Assembly: GCF_001443605.1 (NCBI RefSeq)
Contig: NZ_CP013118.1
Coordinates: 1,933,501 to 1,997,500 of the forward strand
Source: Salinivirga cyanobacteriivorans
GTDB taxonomy: Bacteria; Bacteroidota; Bacteroidia; Bacteroidales; Salinivirgaceae
Direction: 5' to 3'
DNA: 64,000 bases
In this document: positions 17,210-26,560 of the stretch, one piece after another
Numbering within the stretch: the first letter of the stretch is position 1
Layout: every line of letters begins with the position of its first letter
The notes under the pieces: generated by a model
Seen by the model: the letters and a program-made list of their open reading frames with translations, nothing else
What the model was told of the DNA's origin: nothing
Database searches by the model: none
Program-made: the position numbers and the translations under genes

Positions 17210-17245
17210 AAAAGCCCCGGCAATGATAAAATTGCCGGGGCTTTT
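17210..17245. terminator. Bidirectional terminator between the BNR protein and metG
   Basis: A perfect 15-base inverted repeat, AAAAGCCCCGGCAAT (17210-17224) and ATTGCCGGGGCTTTT (17231-17245), with a 6-base loop. It has T-runs on both strands and serves the two convergent genes. Confidence 0.93.
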
Positions 17246-17266
17246 ATATTCAGAGAAAATTAGTTT

Positions 17267-19297
17267 TTAGTTTACCATACTTCCGTTCTTAACCCTATCA
17301 GAAGGTTGTACAAACCGTAAAGTACCATCAGCATCCTGAGCCATCAATATCATGCCTTGCGACTCTATTCCCCGTATTTTTCTTGGGGCAAGATTTACCA
17401 AAATGCTTACCTGGCGACCGACTACATCTTCAGGTGTAAAATATTCAGCAATTCCCGACACAACAGTGCGTTGGTCTATTCCGGTATCGACTGTCATTTT
17501 AAGCAACTTCTTGGTCTTTTTTACCTTTTCGGCATCCAGGATCGTACCAACACGAATGTCCATTTTAGTAAAATCCTCGAACGTTATCTCGGCTTTTGAT
17601 GGTTCCACGTCAGCATTTTCAGCCTCATTTTGTTTTTTTGTATCTTCGAGTTTCTGGCGCTGATTGGCAACCATAACGTCATCAACCTTTTCAAACAACA
17701 GCTTCGCCTTATTAATTTTATGCCCGGGCTTCAGTAAATCCATATTGCCAATGTCCTGCCATGTTATACCAGGGGCATTGACCATTTCGTTGAGCTTTTG
17801 TGCCGAAAAGGGAATAAAAGGCTCCATGAGCACACTCAATGCCGCTGATATTTGAAGACTGACATACATAATGGTACGCGTACGTGCTTCATCGGTCTTG
17901 ACTACTTTCCAGGGTTCAGTATCGGCCAGGTATTTGTTTCCAAGTCGGGCAAGGTTCATTGCTTCGCGTAAAGCTTCTCTAAACCTGTAATGATCCAACG
18001 CATGTTCCACTTTGGCCCTGATCTGCTGATAAATTTCTATGGTTTCTTTATCAAATTCTGTATATTCAACAGGGTCCGGCACTTCCCCATTGTAATACTT
18101 GTGGGTTAACACGAGTGCCCGATTTACAAAATTGCCCAATATAGCAACAAGCTCATTATTATTCCTGGCCTGAAAATCAGCCCAACTGAAGTCATTATCT
18201 TTTGTTTCAGGCATATTGGCCGTTAATGTATAGCGTAATACATCTTCCTTTCCCGGAAATTCGTCAAGGTATTCATGCAACCAAACAGCCCAATTGCGGC
18301 TGGTTGAAATTTTATCGCCTTCTAAATTAAGGAACTCATTGGCAGGCACATTATCAGGCAAAATATAATCACCGGCACGATGCAGCATAGATGGGAAAAT
18401 AATGCAATGAAAAACAATATTATCCTTACCTATAAAATGCACCAACTTAGTCGCTTCATCTTTCCAGTATTTTTCCCAATCGGGCGTGAGTTCTTTAGTA
18501 GCAGAAATATACCCAATTGGCGCATCAAACCACACATATAGCACTTTCCCATCTGCTCCTTCAACAGGAACCGGCACGCCCCAATCCAAATCCCGGGTAA
18601 CAGCTCTTGGTTTAAGTCCGTCATCGAGCCACGATTTGCATTGTCCGTAGACGTTAGATTTCCACTCTTTATGATCTTCTAAAATCCATTTCCGCAAATG
18701 CCCTTCATACTGATCCAATGGCAAGTACCAATGGGTAGTTTCTTTCTTAACAGGGTTGTTCCCTGTAAGCATAGAGTGTGGATTTATTAATTCCATTGGA
18801 CTAAGAGATGTCCCACATTGCTCACACTGATCGCCGTATGCCTCTTCGTAATTGCAATGAGGGCATGTGCCTTTTATGTAACGATCGGCCAAAAACTGCC
18901 CTGCTTCTTTGTCGTAGTATTGCTCTGAAGTTTGCTCTACAAATTCTGCTTTTTGATAAAGATCTTTAAAAAATTCAGCGGCTGTTTCATGATGAACCTT
19001 ATTGCTCGTGCGGCTATATATATCGAATGAAATGCCAAAGCGTTCGAATGATGATTTATTCAACTCATGATAACGGTCTACAATATCCTGGGGAGAAACA
19101 CCTTCTTTGCGAGCTTTTATGGTGATGGGAACCCCATGCTCATCAGATCCGCAAATAAATTTCACATCCTTACCCTGTTGTCGCAAATAACGCACATAAA
19201 TATCAGATGGCACATAAACACCTGCAAGATGTCCAATATGAACAGGTCCGTTAGCATACGGTAATGCTGAGGTAATTAAATATCGTTTGTAGTCCAT
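17267..19297 (-). CDS. metG: Methionyl-tRNA synthetase
   Basis: 676 residues from the ATG at 19297; the reading frame stays open upstream to 19381, but [18 protein letters not shown] is the normal N-terminus. It charges tRNA-Met. The HIGH-type motif is in [14 protein letters not shown] zinc knob has CPHC and CEQC pairs (about residues 145-165), the KMSKS equivalent is KISTSRNW, and a C-terminal EMAPII-like tRNA-binding domain runs from [11 protein letters not shown] to the end, as in dimeric MetG of E. coli type. A -7-like box (TATATTTG on the minus strand, 19386-19379) lies upstream. It is divergent from ldcA. Confidence 0.97.
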   Translation of the reverse strand: MDYKRYLITSALPYANGPVHIGHLAGVYVPSDIYVRYLRQQGKDVKFICGSDEHGVPITIKARKEGVSPQDIVDRYHELNKSSFERFGISFDIYSRTSNKVHHETAAEFFKDLYQKAEFVEQTSEQYYDKEAGQFLADRYIKGTCPHCNYEEAYGDQCEQCGTSLSPMELINPHSMLTGNNPVKKETTHWYLPLDQYEGHLRKWILEDHKEWKSNVYGQCKSWLDDGLKPRAVTRDLDWGVPVPVEGADGKVLYVWFDAPIGYISATKELTPDWEKYWKDEATKLVHFIGKDNIVFHCIIFPSMLHRAGDYILPDNVPANEFLNLEGDKISTSRNWAVWLHEYLDEFPGKEDVLRYTLTANMPETKDNDFSWADFQARNNNELVAILGNFVNRALVLTHKYYNGEVPDPVEYTEFDKETIEIYQQIRAKVEHALDHYRFREALREAMNLARLGNKYLADTEPWKVVKTDEARTRTIMYVSLQISAALSVLMEPFIPFSAQKLNEMVNAPGITWQDIGNMDLLKPGHKINKAKLLFEKVDDVMVANQRQKLEDTKKQNEAENADVEPSKAEITFEDFTKMDIRVGTILDAEKVKKTKKLLKMTVDTGIDQRTVVSGIAEYFTPEDVVGRQVSILVNLAPRKIRGIESQGMILMAQDADGTLRFVQPSDRVKNGSMVN

Positions 19298-19418
19298 GGA
19301 ATGTATTTTAATCAGATTTTTTAGAATGATGAAAAAGCTTAACTTCGTAAAATTCGCATATTTTGCTTTTTCGGCCCACAAATATAGCGATTACCTGGCA
19401 AGTTATAAAACTGAATGT

Positions 19419-20336
19419 ATGACAATTACTAATTTCACCCGCCCTTCAACTATTCAGGAAGGAGATACAATTGGAATTCTATCAACAGCAAGAGCCATCG
19501 AACAGGAGGAATTGCTAAAGGCTAAAAAACACTTAAATGAAAAAGGTTTTAATGTAATTTATGGCGCTACCATAGGTGCAAAGCATCACCAATTTGCCGG
19601 CGATGATGAGCTTAGGCTAAACGACCTGCAAACCATGATTGACACACCTGAAGTAGATGCAATAATTTGCGCAAGGGGTGGCTATGGTACCGCCAGGTTG
19701 CTGGAGCAAATAAACTGGTCAAACTTTAAAGAGAATCCCAAATGGATAATGGGATATTCTGACATTACAGCACTGCACAATGCACTTTCCCAGATGGGCA
19801 TCATGAGCTTGCATGGCATAATGCCAATAAATATTAAGGACGATGAAAGTAAGCAGGCTCTTGATAAAGCATTGGCAATTATGTGTGGTCAATCATCATT
19901 CAGCTTAGACTTACAATCTCATAAGCTTAACCACAGTGCACCTGCCAGGGGCATACTCACTGGAGGAAATCTGTCTATGCTTTATAGCCTCAGGGGAACC
20001 AAATATGATTTTGAATCGCGGCAACGTATTTTATTTATCGAAGATCTGGATGAATACCTATACCATATAGATCGTATGATGGTAAACTTTAAATTAAGCC
20101 ATATTTTGACCAACATTTCGGCCCTTGTCGTTGGAGGAATGACGGACATGAACGACAACACAATTGCATATGGCTATACGGCAGAAGAAATAATTGAAAG
20201 TCATATGGAAGAAGATATTCCTTTGTTTTTCAATGCGCCGTTCGGTCATTTCCCGGGAAACCACCCCCTGGTATGTGGCGCACAAGGAAACATTTCAAAT
20301 GAAAACAACCAATGGAGATTAAACTATAAGTTATGA
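19419..20336 (+). CDS. LD-carboxypeptidase (peptidase family S66)
   Basis: 305 residues starting at ATG 19419; the longer frame from 19296 overlaps metG and lacks family similarity. It removes the terminal D-alanine from muramoyl tetrapeptides in peptidoglycan recycling. Visible are the N-terminal GDTIGILSTARAI, the oxyanion/substrate segment ICARGGYGTARLL, the nucleophile serine in GYSDITALH, the glutamate in FIEDLDE and the histidine in FGHFPGNHPL, which together form the Ser-Glu-His triad of LdcA. It overlaps yraN by 4 bases (ATGA). Confidence 0.93.
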   Translation: MTITNFTRPSTIQEGDTIGILSTARAIEQEELLKAKKHLNEKGFNVIYGATIGAKHHQFAGDDELRLNDLQTMIDTPEVDAIICARGGYGTARLLEQINWSNFKENPKWIMGYSDITALHNALSQMGIMSLHGIMPINIKDDESKQALDKALAIMCGQSSFSLDLQSHKLNHSAPARGILTGGNLSMLYSLRGTKYDFESRQRILFIEDLDEYLYHIDRMMVNFKLSHILTNISALVVGGMTDMNDNTIAYGYTAEEIIESHMEEDIPLFFNAPFGHFPGNHPLVCGAQGNISNENNQWRLNYKL

Positions 20337-20695
20337 GTCAGCACTCAGAAACAGGAAAATGGGGAGAGGCACTTGCTGTAGATTTTTTTGCCAAAAAAAA
20401 ATTTAAAATTGAAGCAACAAACTGGCACTGGCACAACAAGGAGATAGACCTGATCGTGAGCAACCAGCGTGAAATAATATTTGTGGAGGTTAAAACCCGC
20501 ACAGCCGGGGTACTGGCCAAACCAGAGGAAGCACTTACAAGAGCAAAACAAAAGCACTTGCTGCAAGCGGCAAATGCATACATTATAGATCATGATATAA
20601 ATAAAGAAGCTCGTTTTGATGTAATTACTATTTGGATCAACGGAAAACAACACAACCTGAAACACACTCCAAATGCCTTTGGTCCCCAATGGTAA
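20333..20695 (+). CDS. yraN: YraN/UPF0102 family endonuclease-fold protein
   Basis: A 120-residue protein of the UPF0102 family, which has a PD-(D/E)xK nuclease fold resembling Holliday junction resolvases; the cell function is not settled. The N-terminal GKWGEALAVDFFAKKKF and the active-site pattern E-I-D-L-I-V followed by F-V-E-V-K-T-R are complete. It starts in the ldcA stop (ATGA) and its last 7 bases overlap the start of comF, so the three genes are coupled. Confidence 0.93.
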   Translation: MSQHSETGKWGEALAVDFFAKKKFKIEATNWHWHNKEIDLIVSNQREIIFVEVKTRTAGVLAKPEEALTRAKQKHLLQAANAYIIDHDINKEARFDVITIWINGKQHNLKHTPNAFGPQW

Positions 20696-21405
20696 GCCGC
20701 CACCTAAAATATCATATTAACGACCTGACAGCCGATTTGTTAAATCTTATATGGCCTGCCACATGCCAGGCATGTGGCGAAAGACTTTTTAAAACAGAGG
20801 AAGCAATTTGCACTAACTGCCTGACCCAACTACCACGTACCAATTATCATCTATGGGCAGAAAATGATTTTCATAAACTTTTCTGGGGCCGTATACCTGT
20901 AATGTACGCTACGGCAATGTATTTATTTGAAAAAGAGAGCCCTTACAGGAAACTTATTCATAAGTTGAAATACAAAAGAATGCCTGAAATTGGCATTGTA
21001 TTGGGACGCGAAATGGGTTATGAAATAAAAGATTCAGTTTTTAATGAAATAGATTTGATAATTCCAGTCCCCCTGCATCCAAAGAAAAAAAAGATGAGAG
21101 GCTATAATCAAAGCGATATGATAGCCAGAGGCCTCTCTGAGGGAATGGACAAACCCTGGCGTGCAGACATTCTAAAAAGAGACACACATACAACAACTCA
21201 AACCCGCAAAGGTAGATATGAAAGATGGGAAAACGTTAATTCTATCTTCTCAATTAACCCCAAAACCAGTGTGCGCGGCATGCACATACTCGTAATTGAT
21301 GATGTGGTAACCACCGGTGCTACATTGGAATCGTGCGTGGCAGAACTACTTGTTAATGGAGCAAGCCATGTCTCCCTCGCAACATTGGCCTTTGCTCACA
21401 GTTAA
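20689..21405 (+). CDS. ComF family phosphoribosyltransferase-like protein
   Basis: 238 residues from ATG 20689, just before the yraN stop; a longer frame from 20632 lies inside yraN. ComF proteins take part in DNA uptake/transformation in some bacteria and are widely conserved. The N-terminal double zinc-ribbon has CQAC and CTNC. The C-terminal phosphoribosyltransferase domain has the PRPP loop VIDDVVTTGATLESC, and a basic stretch IIPVPLHPKKKKMRGYNQS is the typical ComF segment. It is the third gene of the ldcA-yraN-comF unit and converges with the glutathione peroxidase gene after 20 bases. Confidence 0.92.
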   Translation: MVSRHLKYHINDLTADLLNLIWPATCQACGERLFKTEEAICTNCLTQLPRTNYHLWAENDFHKLFWGRIPVMYATAMYLFEKESPYRKLIHKLKYKRMPEIGIVLGREMGYEIKDSVFNEIDLIIPVPLHPKKKKMRGYNQSDMIARGLSEGMDKPWRADILKRDTHTTTQTRKGRYERWENVNSIFSINPKTSVRGMHILVIDDVVTTGATLESCVAELLVNGASHVSLATLAFAHS

Positions 21406-21425
21406 AGCCAGCTGTATAATTTTTA

Positions 21426-21962
21426 TTATTCTTCAATCCACTCAATTATTTCCTCAGATTGTGGCTTAGTGCGTGGTGAAAATACTTTTGCAAGCGTACC
21501 ATCGGGATTGATCAAATATTTTTGAAAGTTCCACTTAACCTTTGAATCTTTTACACCATTCAAAGCTCTTTGGGTAAGCCATGCATATAATTCATGCTGA
21601 TCATCACCCTTAACAGATATTTTTGACATCATAGGAAAAGTTACGCCATAATTCTTTTCACAAAAGGCAGCAATTTCCTTATCGGTACCTGGTTCCTGGT
21701 TCATAAAATTATTGGCAGGAAAACCAACAATTACAAAGTCCTGATCTTTATATTTTTTGTATAAAGCTTCGAGTCCTTCATACTGGGGCGTAAGACCACA
21801 TTCTGAGGCAGTATTAACCACCATTACTTTTTTTCCATCCAGTACCGCCAGATCAAATTCGTTGCCAGTGATATCTGTAACCTTGAAATCATGCAAAGTG
21901 TTATTTTGTGATACACCCATAACTGTAATCACCATAAAAGCAAATAAATGAAAGAAACGCAT
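21426..21962 (-). CDS. Glutathione peroxidase family thiol peroxidase, exported
   Basis: 178 residues from ATG 21962 (the frame is open to 21989). It reduces peroxides, probably with thioredoxin. An N-terminal signal peptide (RFFHLFAFMVITVMGVSQ) suggests periplasmic location. The peroxidatic cysteine is in NTASECGLTPQY, and the WNF motif (KVKWNFQKYLI) gives the Trp and Asn of the catalytic site. A second cysteine in AAFCEKNYGV is at the resolving-Cys position of thioredoxin-type enzymes. The usual FPCNQF reads FPANNF, so the cysteine is replaced by Ala and the catalytic-site Gln by Asn. Such variants occur in the family but the site is not canonical. Confidence 0.93.
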   Translation of the reverse strand: MRFFHLFAFMVITVMGVSQNNTLHDFKVTDITGNEFDLAVLDGKKVMVVNTASECGLTPQYEGLEALYKKYKDQDFVIVGFPANNFMNQEPGTDKEIAAFCEKNYGVTFPMMSKISVKGDDQHELYAWLTQRALNGVKDSKVKWNFQKYLINPDGTLAKVFSPRTKPQSEEIIEWIEE

Positions 21963-22465
21963 ATGACAAATATTTAATTTTAAATACAAACATTGATAAT
22001 GTAAATATGTTTATACTTGTTTTGGTTTTGAAAATTTTGCACAAAAACGAGGACATAAAACCAATTTAAATTGATTTTAAATAACCTCCCTAAGTCTTCA
22101 TACACAGCATTTCCAACCCTGTAACTAACGGTTTTCCGTTAGTGTTAACACTCTGTTAATCAGTAGGTATAATCAAGAAAAATGATGATGTTTGTGTTAA
22201 AGGAAAGAGAAATTTAGATTTTAGCAAGAACTATCCCTGTCCCTATTCTGTAATCCCGCTCGAAATGCCACTCGGTTTTCAGCGGGATTATTCTTTTAGA
22301 ACTACAACTATGCATTAGGTCAGCGTAAAATCATGTGATGCTTCTGGCGTCAATTTCAAACATTTCTCGTTTGATAGGTATTTGATCCTTCCGGAATCAA
22401 AATTCTAAACCACCTTTCAGGCAAATCGTAAGGAGATGAAAAGAAGGCCACTAACATTAAAAACC
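21963..22465. other. 503-base gap without a protein gene; two strong hairpins
   Basis: No convincing reading frame. A perfect small hairpin, CTAACGG-TTTT-CCGTTAG, lies at 22125-22142. A terminator-like hairpin lies at 22251-22297. The 100-odd bases between could belong to an unrecognised small RNA on the + strand, but no promoter with both boxes was found. The rest is AT-rich, featureless sequence between the divergently placed gpx start and the end of tadA. Confidence 0.5.
22251..22297 (+). terminator. Orphan terminator-like hairpin
   Basis: TAATCCCGCT (22251-22260) and AGCGGGATTA (22281-22290) pair perfectly over 10 bases with a 20-base loop, followed by TTCTTTT. No gene ends nearby on the + strand, so it may close a non-coding transcript. 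Confidence 0.55.
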
Positions 22466-22897
22466 TTATCGTTTGCCAGCAAAGAATTTTTTTAATAAAG
22501 CTTCAGATTCAATGGCAAAGGGTCCCTGTTCGATAATAGTTTTGGGGTGTAATAAACTACCCTGCTTCGAAAACCCTCTTTTGGGATCAGGAGCTGCGTA
22601 AACAATTTTTGAGATTTGAGTCCAAAAAGCGGCACCCGCACACATTACGCATGGTTCGAGTGTAACATAAAGCGTACAATCAGTAAGATATTTGGCACCA
22701 AGCGCTTCAGCAGCAGAAGTAAATGCAAGCATCTCTGCATGGGCGGTTACATCATTCAATTGTTCAGTTTGGTTATGCGCTTTTGAAATCACACGATTAT
22801 GACAGGTTATTATTGCACCAACAGGAATTTCGTCCTCCTCAGAAGCCAACTGAGCCTCCTGAAAGGCCATTTTCATAAAAAATTCATCTCCGATCAT
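22466..22897 (-). CDS. tadA: tRNA-specific adenosine deaminase
   Basis: A 143-residue zinc cytidine/deoxycytidylate deaminase-fold protein that converts A34 to inosine in tRNA-Arg. The zinc motifs are complete: HAEMLAF (His and catalytic Glu) and PCVMCAGA (two Cys). The N-terminal EVFFMKMAFQEA-like helix and the segment VGAIITCHNRVISKAHN fit TadA. An exact -7 box (TAATTTTG on the minus strand, 22924-22917) lies 20 bases ahead of the ATG, without a well-placed -33 box. Confidence 0.93.
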   Translation of the reverse strand: MIGDEFFMKMAFQEAQLASEEDEIPVGAIITCHNRVISKAHNQTEQLNDVTAHAEMLAFTSAAEALGAKYLTDCTLYVTLEPCVMCAGAAFWTQISKIVYAAPDPKRGFSKQGSLLHPKTIIEQGPFAIESEALLKKFFAGKR

Positions 22898-22963
22898 ACA
22901 TATATCATTTATTTAACAAAATTAGAAATTTGGGCATTAAATTGGACTAAAAACCAAATGGTT

Positions 22964-23752
22964 TTACCGCATTCGCAACAAATACGGTCTGATCAAAACA
23001 ATAAACAGCAAGGCAATTAAAAAAGAAATAATTGTGCCCAATAAAACCCCTACTGTCGGATAAAAATAGTGAATTGCAATGGCATAAATTACGATGTTTA
23101 TTGAGGCCAAAACCATAGTTTTTCCCACGGCCCGGGCAAATTTTGCGCCTTGAGAAATGGTCAATATAGTCATAGTGCTAAGCATGACTGCAGGAAAAGT
23201 AGAAAAAATGCCTGTCCAGAAACTATTGGCAAAAGTACTGATGATAACAGTAGAAGCTACAACGGTACCAGCAAACAGGGCTCTTACGAAGAGTGCCCAC
23301 CATCGGAAAGTTCGGGTTTGCTTGCCAGCTGAAGGTATCTTTAGCCGGTATTCCAATAAATAAAATGCGCTGCCCATGGCAATAAAGTAGAAACTGAGCG
23401 AAAAAAACACTGTAATATTGCCTACAAGGGAAATTGTTCCTGCCATTGCAAACCAAAAGGCAAGTGAAGTTAAAAGGGCCCAAATTAAATTAAATTTAAG
23501 CATTACGATAAACAGAAACAGAAAAAGCGTATTTACTGCCATGCCGAGCGGGGCAGCTAAAGCAGCCTCTGAAGCGTATTCCGGATTCCTCACTATAGCC
23601 ACATAAACAAGCGAAACCAATATGGTTGAGGGTAAATTGGCAATGGCCCCACCTGCCTTGCTACCTAGTTTTTCGGCGAGCAGTGTAGCCCCGGCGATCC
23701 AAAAGCCGGCAATAAAGAAAGATTGAAGTATTTGAAAAACTGGCAATTCCAT
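22964..23752 (-). CDS. Multi-pass membrane protein with internal tandem duplication
   Basis: 262 residues from ATG 23752 (a TTG start at 23770 is less likely). About eight hydrophobic helices. Family not firmly recognised; it recalls GlpM/DUF3147-type small membrane proteins but is twice their length. The two halves align without gaps at an offset of 146 residues: the FIAGFWIAG/LFAGTVVAS segments, and GAIANLPSTIL against GIFSTFPAVML, keep proline and small residues in step. This points to fusion of two copies of a half-size ancestor, as in many small transporters. Function unknown; transport is a guess. It lies upstream of tadA on the same strand. Confidence 0.75.
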   Translation of the reverse strand: MELPVFQILQSFFIAGFWIAGATLLAEKLGSKAGGAIANLPSTILVSLVYVAIVRNPEYASEAALAAPLGMAVNTLFLFLFIVMLKFNLIWALLTSLAFWFAMAGTISLVGNITVFFSLSFYFIAMGSAFYLLEYRLKIPSAGKQTRTFRWWALFVRALFAGTVVASTVIISTFANSFWTGIFSTFPAVMLSTMTILTISQGAKFARAVGKTMVLASINIVIYAIAIHYFYPTVGVLLGTIISFLIALLFIVLIRPYLLRMR

Positions 23753-23770
23753 TATTGCAAAATACGTCAA

Positions 23771-23800
23771 AAAAAAGACTGCCTCAAAAGAGGCAGCCTT
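23771..23800 (-). terminator. Terminator of the SusC/SusD operon
   Basis: CTGCCTC (23779-23785) and GAGGCAG (23790-23796) form a 7-base stem extended by A/T pairs, with a 4-base loop. On the minus strand it is followed by a T-run (the A-run at 23769-23776 on +). It closes the operon ending at 23822. Confidence 0.82.
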
Positions 23801-23821
23801 TGATGTTATCCATGATTATAG

Positions 23822-25093
23822 TTATGGGCGAACTTTTTTAAGATCTGCTGGTACGAATGAAGGTTTATTTTCAAAACTGTTTTTGAAAACCGATTTTCCT
23901 TCGCCTGTCATAATCTCAAAGTCATCAATGAACAGTGCAAATGCATCTACAGATACACAGCCAATTTCTACTCTGATATTTTTTCCGGCAAAAGCTGATA
24001 GATCATACTTAAAATTAGTCCAGTCAGTAGGAACTTCAGAGTAAGGCGATGATGTCATGATAGTCTCAGTATCATCAGCGTTATCAACAACCTTTATTAT
24101 AAGCCTCTCCAGACCATAACTATCAGTAATTGAACGAGCATACAGTGAAAGTTCATATCCGTCCTCAATATCAAAATTGTCACTGATCATCCAGTCATCG
24201 TTACCATTACCTCCATCAGGCACTGCTGCCATACAGAAGGCCATTTTATCGCCGCTGTTGGGTTCCCAACCTTCGGGTTCCTCTGCAGCCTCAAAACTAA
24301 AGATGGTATAGGCAGCTGGATCACCTGAACCAGGATAATCAAATGCACTAACACCATATTGTGGTAAACCATCACGGTCTTCAAGTACCCATGGAGCAAA
24401 ATCTTGCGACCATGCGTCGTATTCTTCAAAGTCCCATGCGCGTTTTACAATAATGGCAAGCATGTGTTCAGCCTCAAGAGTTCCATTGCTATTAGAGAAC
24501 GTCCAGGTATAATATAAAGTATCATTGATCATACTTGGAGTAAGGTTTACAGGAATAGAATCATCCACCATACCTAATGAACCAGTAATATCAACTGGAG
24601 CGCCATCGTTTACAGCCTCGGTAATGGTCAAAGAAGTAGGAGCCGTACAATCATCGGCTATAGAATACTTCAAATAAATAGTAGTGTCCTCTGCAGGATA
24701 GAAGTTACTGGGGCCATCAAGAATCAATGGATTCTCAACAATAAAAGTAACATACCTTGCAGCATCACCACCATCTACTTTTGTGGCAAAGCGAACGACT
24801 GTGTCTTCTCCTGTATTTGGATTGCCCAAATCTGCTTGTGTTAAAGTGTATTGGCCAGCTCCGTCTTGTGTAGTTACGGTGGTAATAACATTTCCACTTA
24901 AACTAATTTCCACGTCAATACTTGATTTTGACGTATTAATCGTACCGCTTACTCCGGGATCAAGGATATAATAGTCGGTGTCTGATACATAAATTGTCGT
25001 ACCAGTATAAAAATCATCCTCCTCTTCCTCACAGGCGGTAAACAGCACTGCAAGGGCGAGTAAGCTAATTATTAATGAGAGTATTTTTTTCAT
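23822..25093 (-). CDS. Surface lipoprotein with choice-of-anchor-J/cleaved-adhesin-like domain, third gene of the Sus operon
   Basis: 423 residues. The signal peptide ends with lipobox FTAC (cysteine about residue 21) followed by acidic residues (EEEEDD), a lipoprotein surface-export-like pattern in Bacteroidota. The N-terminal third looks like immunoglobulin-type beta domains. From about residue 215 a domain starting WDFEEYDAW, with DDWMISDNFDIEDGYELSLYAR in shortened form and FIDDFEIMTG, fits the cleaved-adhesin/choice-of-anchor-J jelly roll that often binds glycans or proteins. It lies 20 bases after the SusD-like gene. It is likely a surface-exposed accessory binding protein for the same ligand. 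Confidence 0.82.
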   Translation of the reverse strand: MKKILSLIISLLALAVLFTACEEEEDDFYTGTTIYVSDTDYYILDPGVSGTINTSKSSIDVEISLSGNVITTVTTQDGAGQYTLTQADLGNPNTGEDTVVRFATKVDGGDAARYVTFIVENPLILDGPSNFYPAEDTTIYLKYSIADDCTAPTSLTITEAVNDGAPVDITGSLGMVDDSIPVNLTPSMINDTLYYTWTFSNSNGTLEAEHMLAIIVKRAWDFEEYDAWSQDFAPWVLEDRDGLPQYGVSAFDYPGSGDPAAYTIFSFEAAEEPEGWEPNSGDKMAFCMAAVPDGGNGNDDWMISDNFDIEDGYELSLYARSITDSYGLERLIIKVVDNADDTETIMTSSPYSEVPTDWTNFKYDLSAFAGKNIRVEIGCVSVDAFALFIDDFEIMTGEGKSVFKNSFENKPSFVPADLKKVRP

Positions 25094-25113
25094 AATTCTA
25101 AAAATTTTGAGAT

Positions 25114-26538
25114 TTATTGTACACCTGTTCTTTCATCCCACCACATTTGTTTGCCCCAGAATTTATCTACGACATCTGCAGCATAAGGTGCTAAATTAGC
25201 AGAGTTCAAATTTTGTTCATTAGTTGGGTAAGGATACATAAACGGAGGTCTGGTATGTCCCGGATAACGAGCAGCTGGTGCAGCTGACATTACAGGCACA
25301 TCTGTTCTACGTGTTTCTGCCCACGCCTCGTGACCTTGCTTAAATAAAGATACCCATTTTTGACTAAACAAATCAGTATCATTATTCACATCAAATCCTC
25401 CTGCGTATGTAGCAGCAACAGCGGCATCAATTCCATTTTCAACGCAAGACGCAACAATAGCTTCTTCAAAAACTGACTGTGTTCTTGTAGCTTCAGCTTC
25501 GATGAATTTCACCTCAGCATAACGCATAAATGGAACATAACCGGAGGGGTTATCTCTGTAAAGTGCACCAATGCGACTATATTGCGCAATACTACCAATA
25601 TTTTCATCGCTAACGCCAGGAATTACACCATTATAGCTACCATCTTCTATTGGCTTGGCTATAACTGATAAACGAGGATCTGAATTATCAACCAAGTAAT
25701 CAATAAGGTAGCTTGCAACTGCGTGGTCATCACGTGTCTCAGAATCTTCTTGCCAGGGCTCTTTGTAGGGAGCAGATCCTGGGTAATACAGAAATGCATT
25801 GTCATCATTACTAGTCATAACTGGATAAGTAGCCGCATCTCCAAGAATTGTTGATCGAACTGAAGCAGCATCGGGACTAACAGAAGCTGCACGGTTAGCC
25901 ATACGTAAACGAATTGAATTGGCAAACTTTTGCCATTTTGAAACATCTCCTCCAAAAATTAAATCACCTGAACCAATGGCTCTTGGAGATCCCTCATTAA
26001 ATATAGTATTCGCTTTTGCCAGGCTATCCATCAAGGCAGGATAAATTGTTTCCTGCTCATCATAAGCTGGAGTGGTAATTTCGTTTAATCCTCTAATGGC
26101 TTCAGTAAACGGCATATCTCTCCAACTGTCTGTACCAATCTGAAGTACAAGAGACTGGAATGTCAATGCTGCTGCCTCAAGGTTTGGATTACCTTCCTGG
26201 CGGGCAAATTTTTTGGCATTCTCCAAATCAATCGCAACGCGATATAAATCTGCCCAGGCTGTATTAATAACTGATTCACGCTCGTAATAACGAGATTCGT
26301 CTATGTACTGGATTTTACCAAGATGTCCGGCATAAGTTGAAACATTGTTCATATTGAACCAGGCATCGTAATAATAATCACCGAAATAGCGGATCGATTG
26401 GGCAAGCAAGTTTGTGCCCGGTACTGTGGTCGGATTGTTCGGGTCGGTATTCATCTCCTCCCAGTCGTCTGTACATGCAGTAAACATGAGCAATCCGACA
26501 ATTAGTAAGCTAAATATGTTTTGAAATTTCTTTTTCAT
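25114..26538 (-). CDS. SusD/RagB-family nutrient-binding outer-membrane lipoprotein
   Basis: 474 residues from ATG 26538; the frame is open to 26622, but this start gives the signal peptide and lipobox FTAC. SusD-type lipoproteins sit as lids on SusC channels and capture glycans, peptides or other ligands. The N-terminal NTDPNNPTTVP and the helical TPR-like core (for example VAIDLENAKKFA) fit the SusD-like group that carries this sequence. The C-terminus includes NLNSANLAPYAADVVDKFWGKQMWWDE, shortened here to its start. It follows the SusC gene by 22 bases. The ligand is unknown. Confidence 0.92.
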   Translation of the reverse strand: MKKKFQNIFSLLIVGLLMFTACTDDWEEMNTDPNNPTTVPGTNLLAQSIRYFGDYYYDAWFNMNNVSTYAGHLGKIQYIDESRYYERESVINTAWADLYRVAIDLENAKKFARQEGNPNLEAAALTFQSLVLQIGTDSWRDMPFTEAIRGLNEITTPAYDEQETIYPALMDSLAKANTIFNEGSPRAIGSGDLIFGGDVSKWQKFANSIRLRMANRAASVSPDAASVRSTILGDAATYPVMTSNDDNAFLYYPGSAPYKEPWQEDSETRDDHAVASYLIDYLVDNSDPRLSVIAKPIEDGSYNGVIPGVSDENIGSIAQYSRIGALYRDNPSGYVPFMRYAEVKFIEAEATRTQSVFEEAIVASCVENGIDAAVAATYAGGFDVNNDTDLFSQKWVSLFKQGHEAWAETRRTDVPVMSAAPAARYPGHTRPPFMYPYPTNEQNLNSANLAPYAADVVDKFWGKQMWWDERTGVQ

Positions 26539-26560
26539 AGCAAAAATATTTTTGTGTTTT

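Noticed and set aside
19296..19418. Extended N-terminus of the LD-carboxypeptidase
   Set aside because: Overlaps metG start and has no family similarity; the family begins near ATG 19419.
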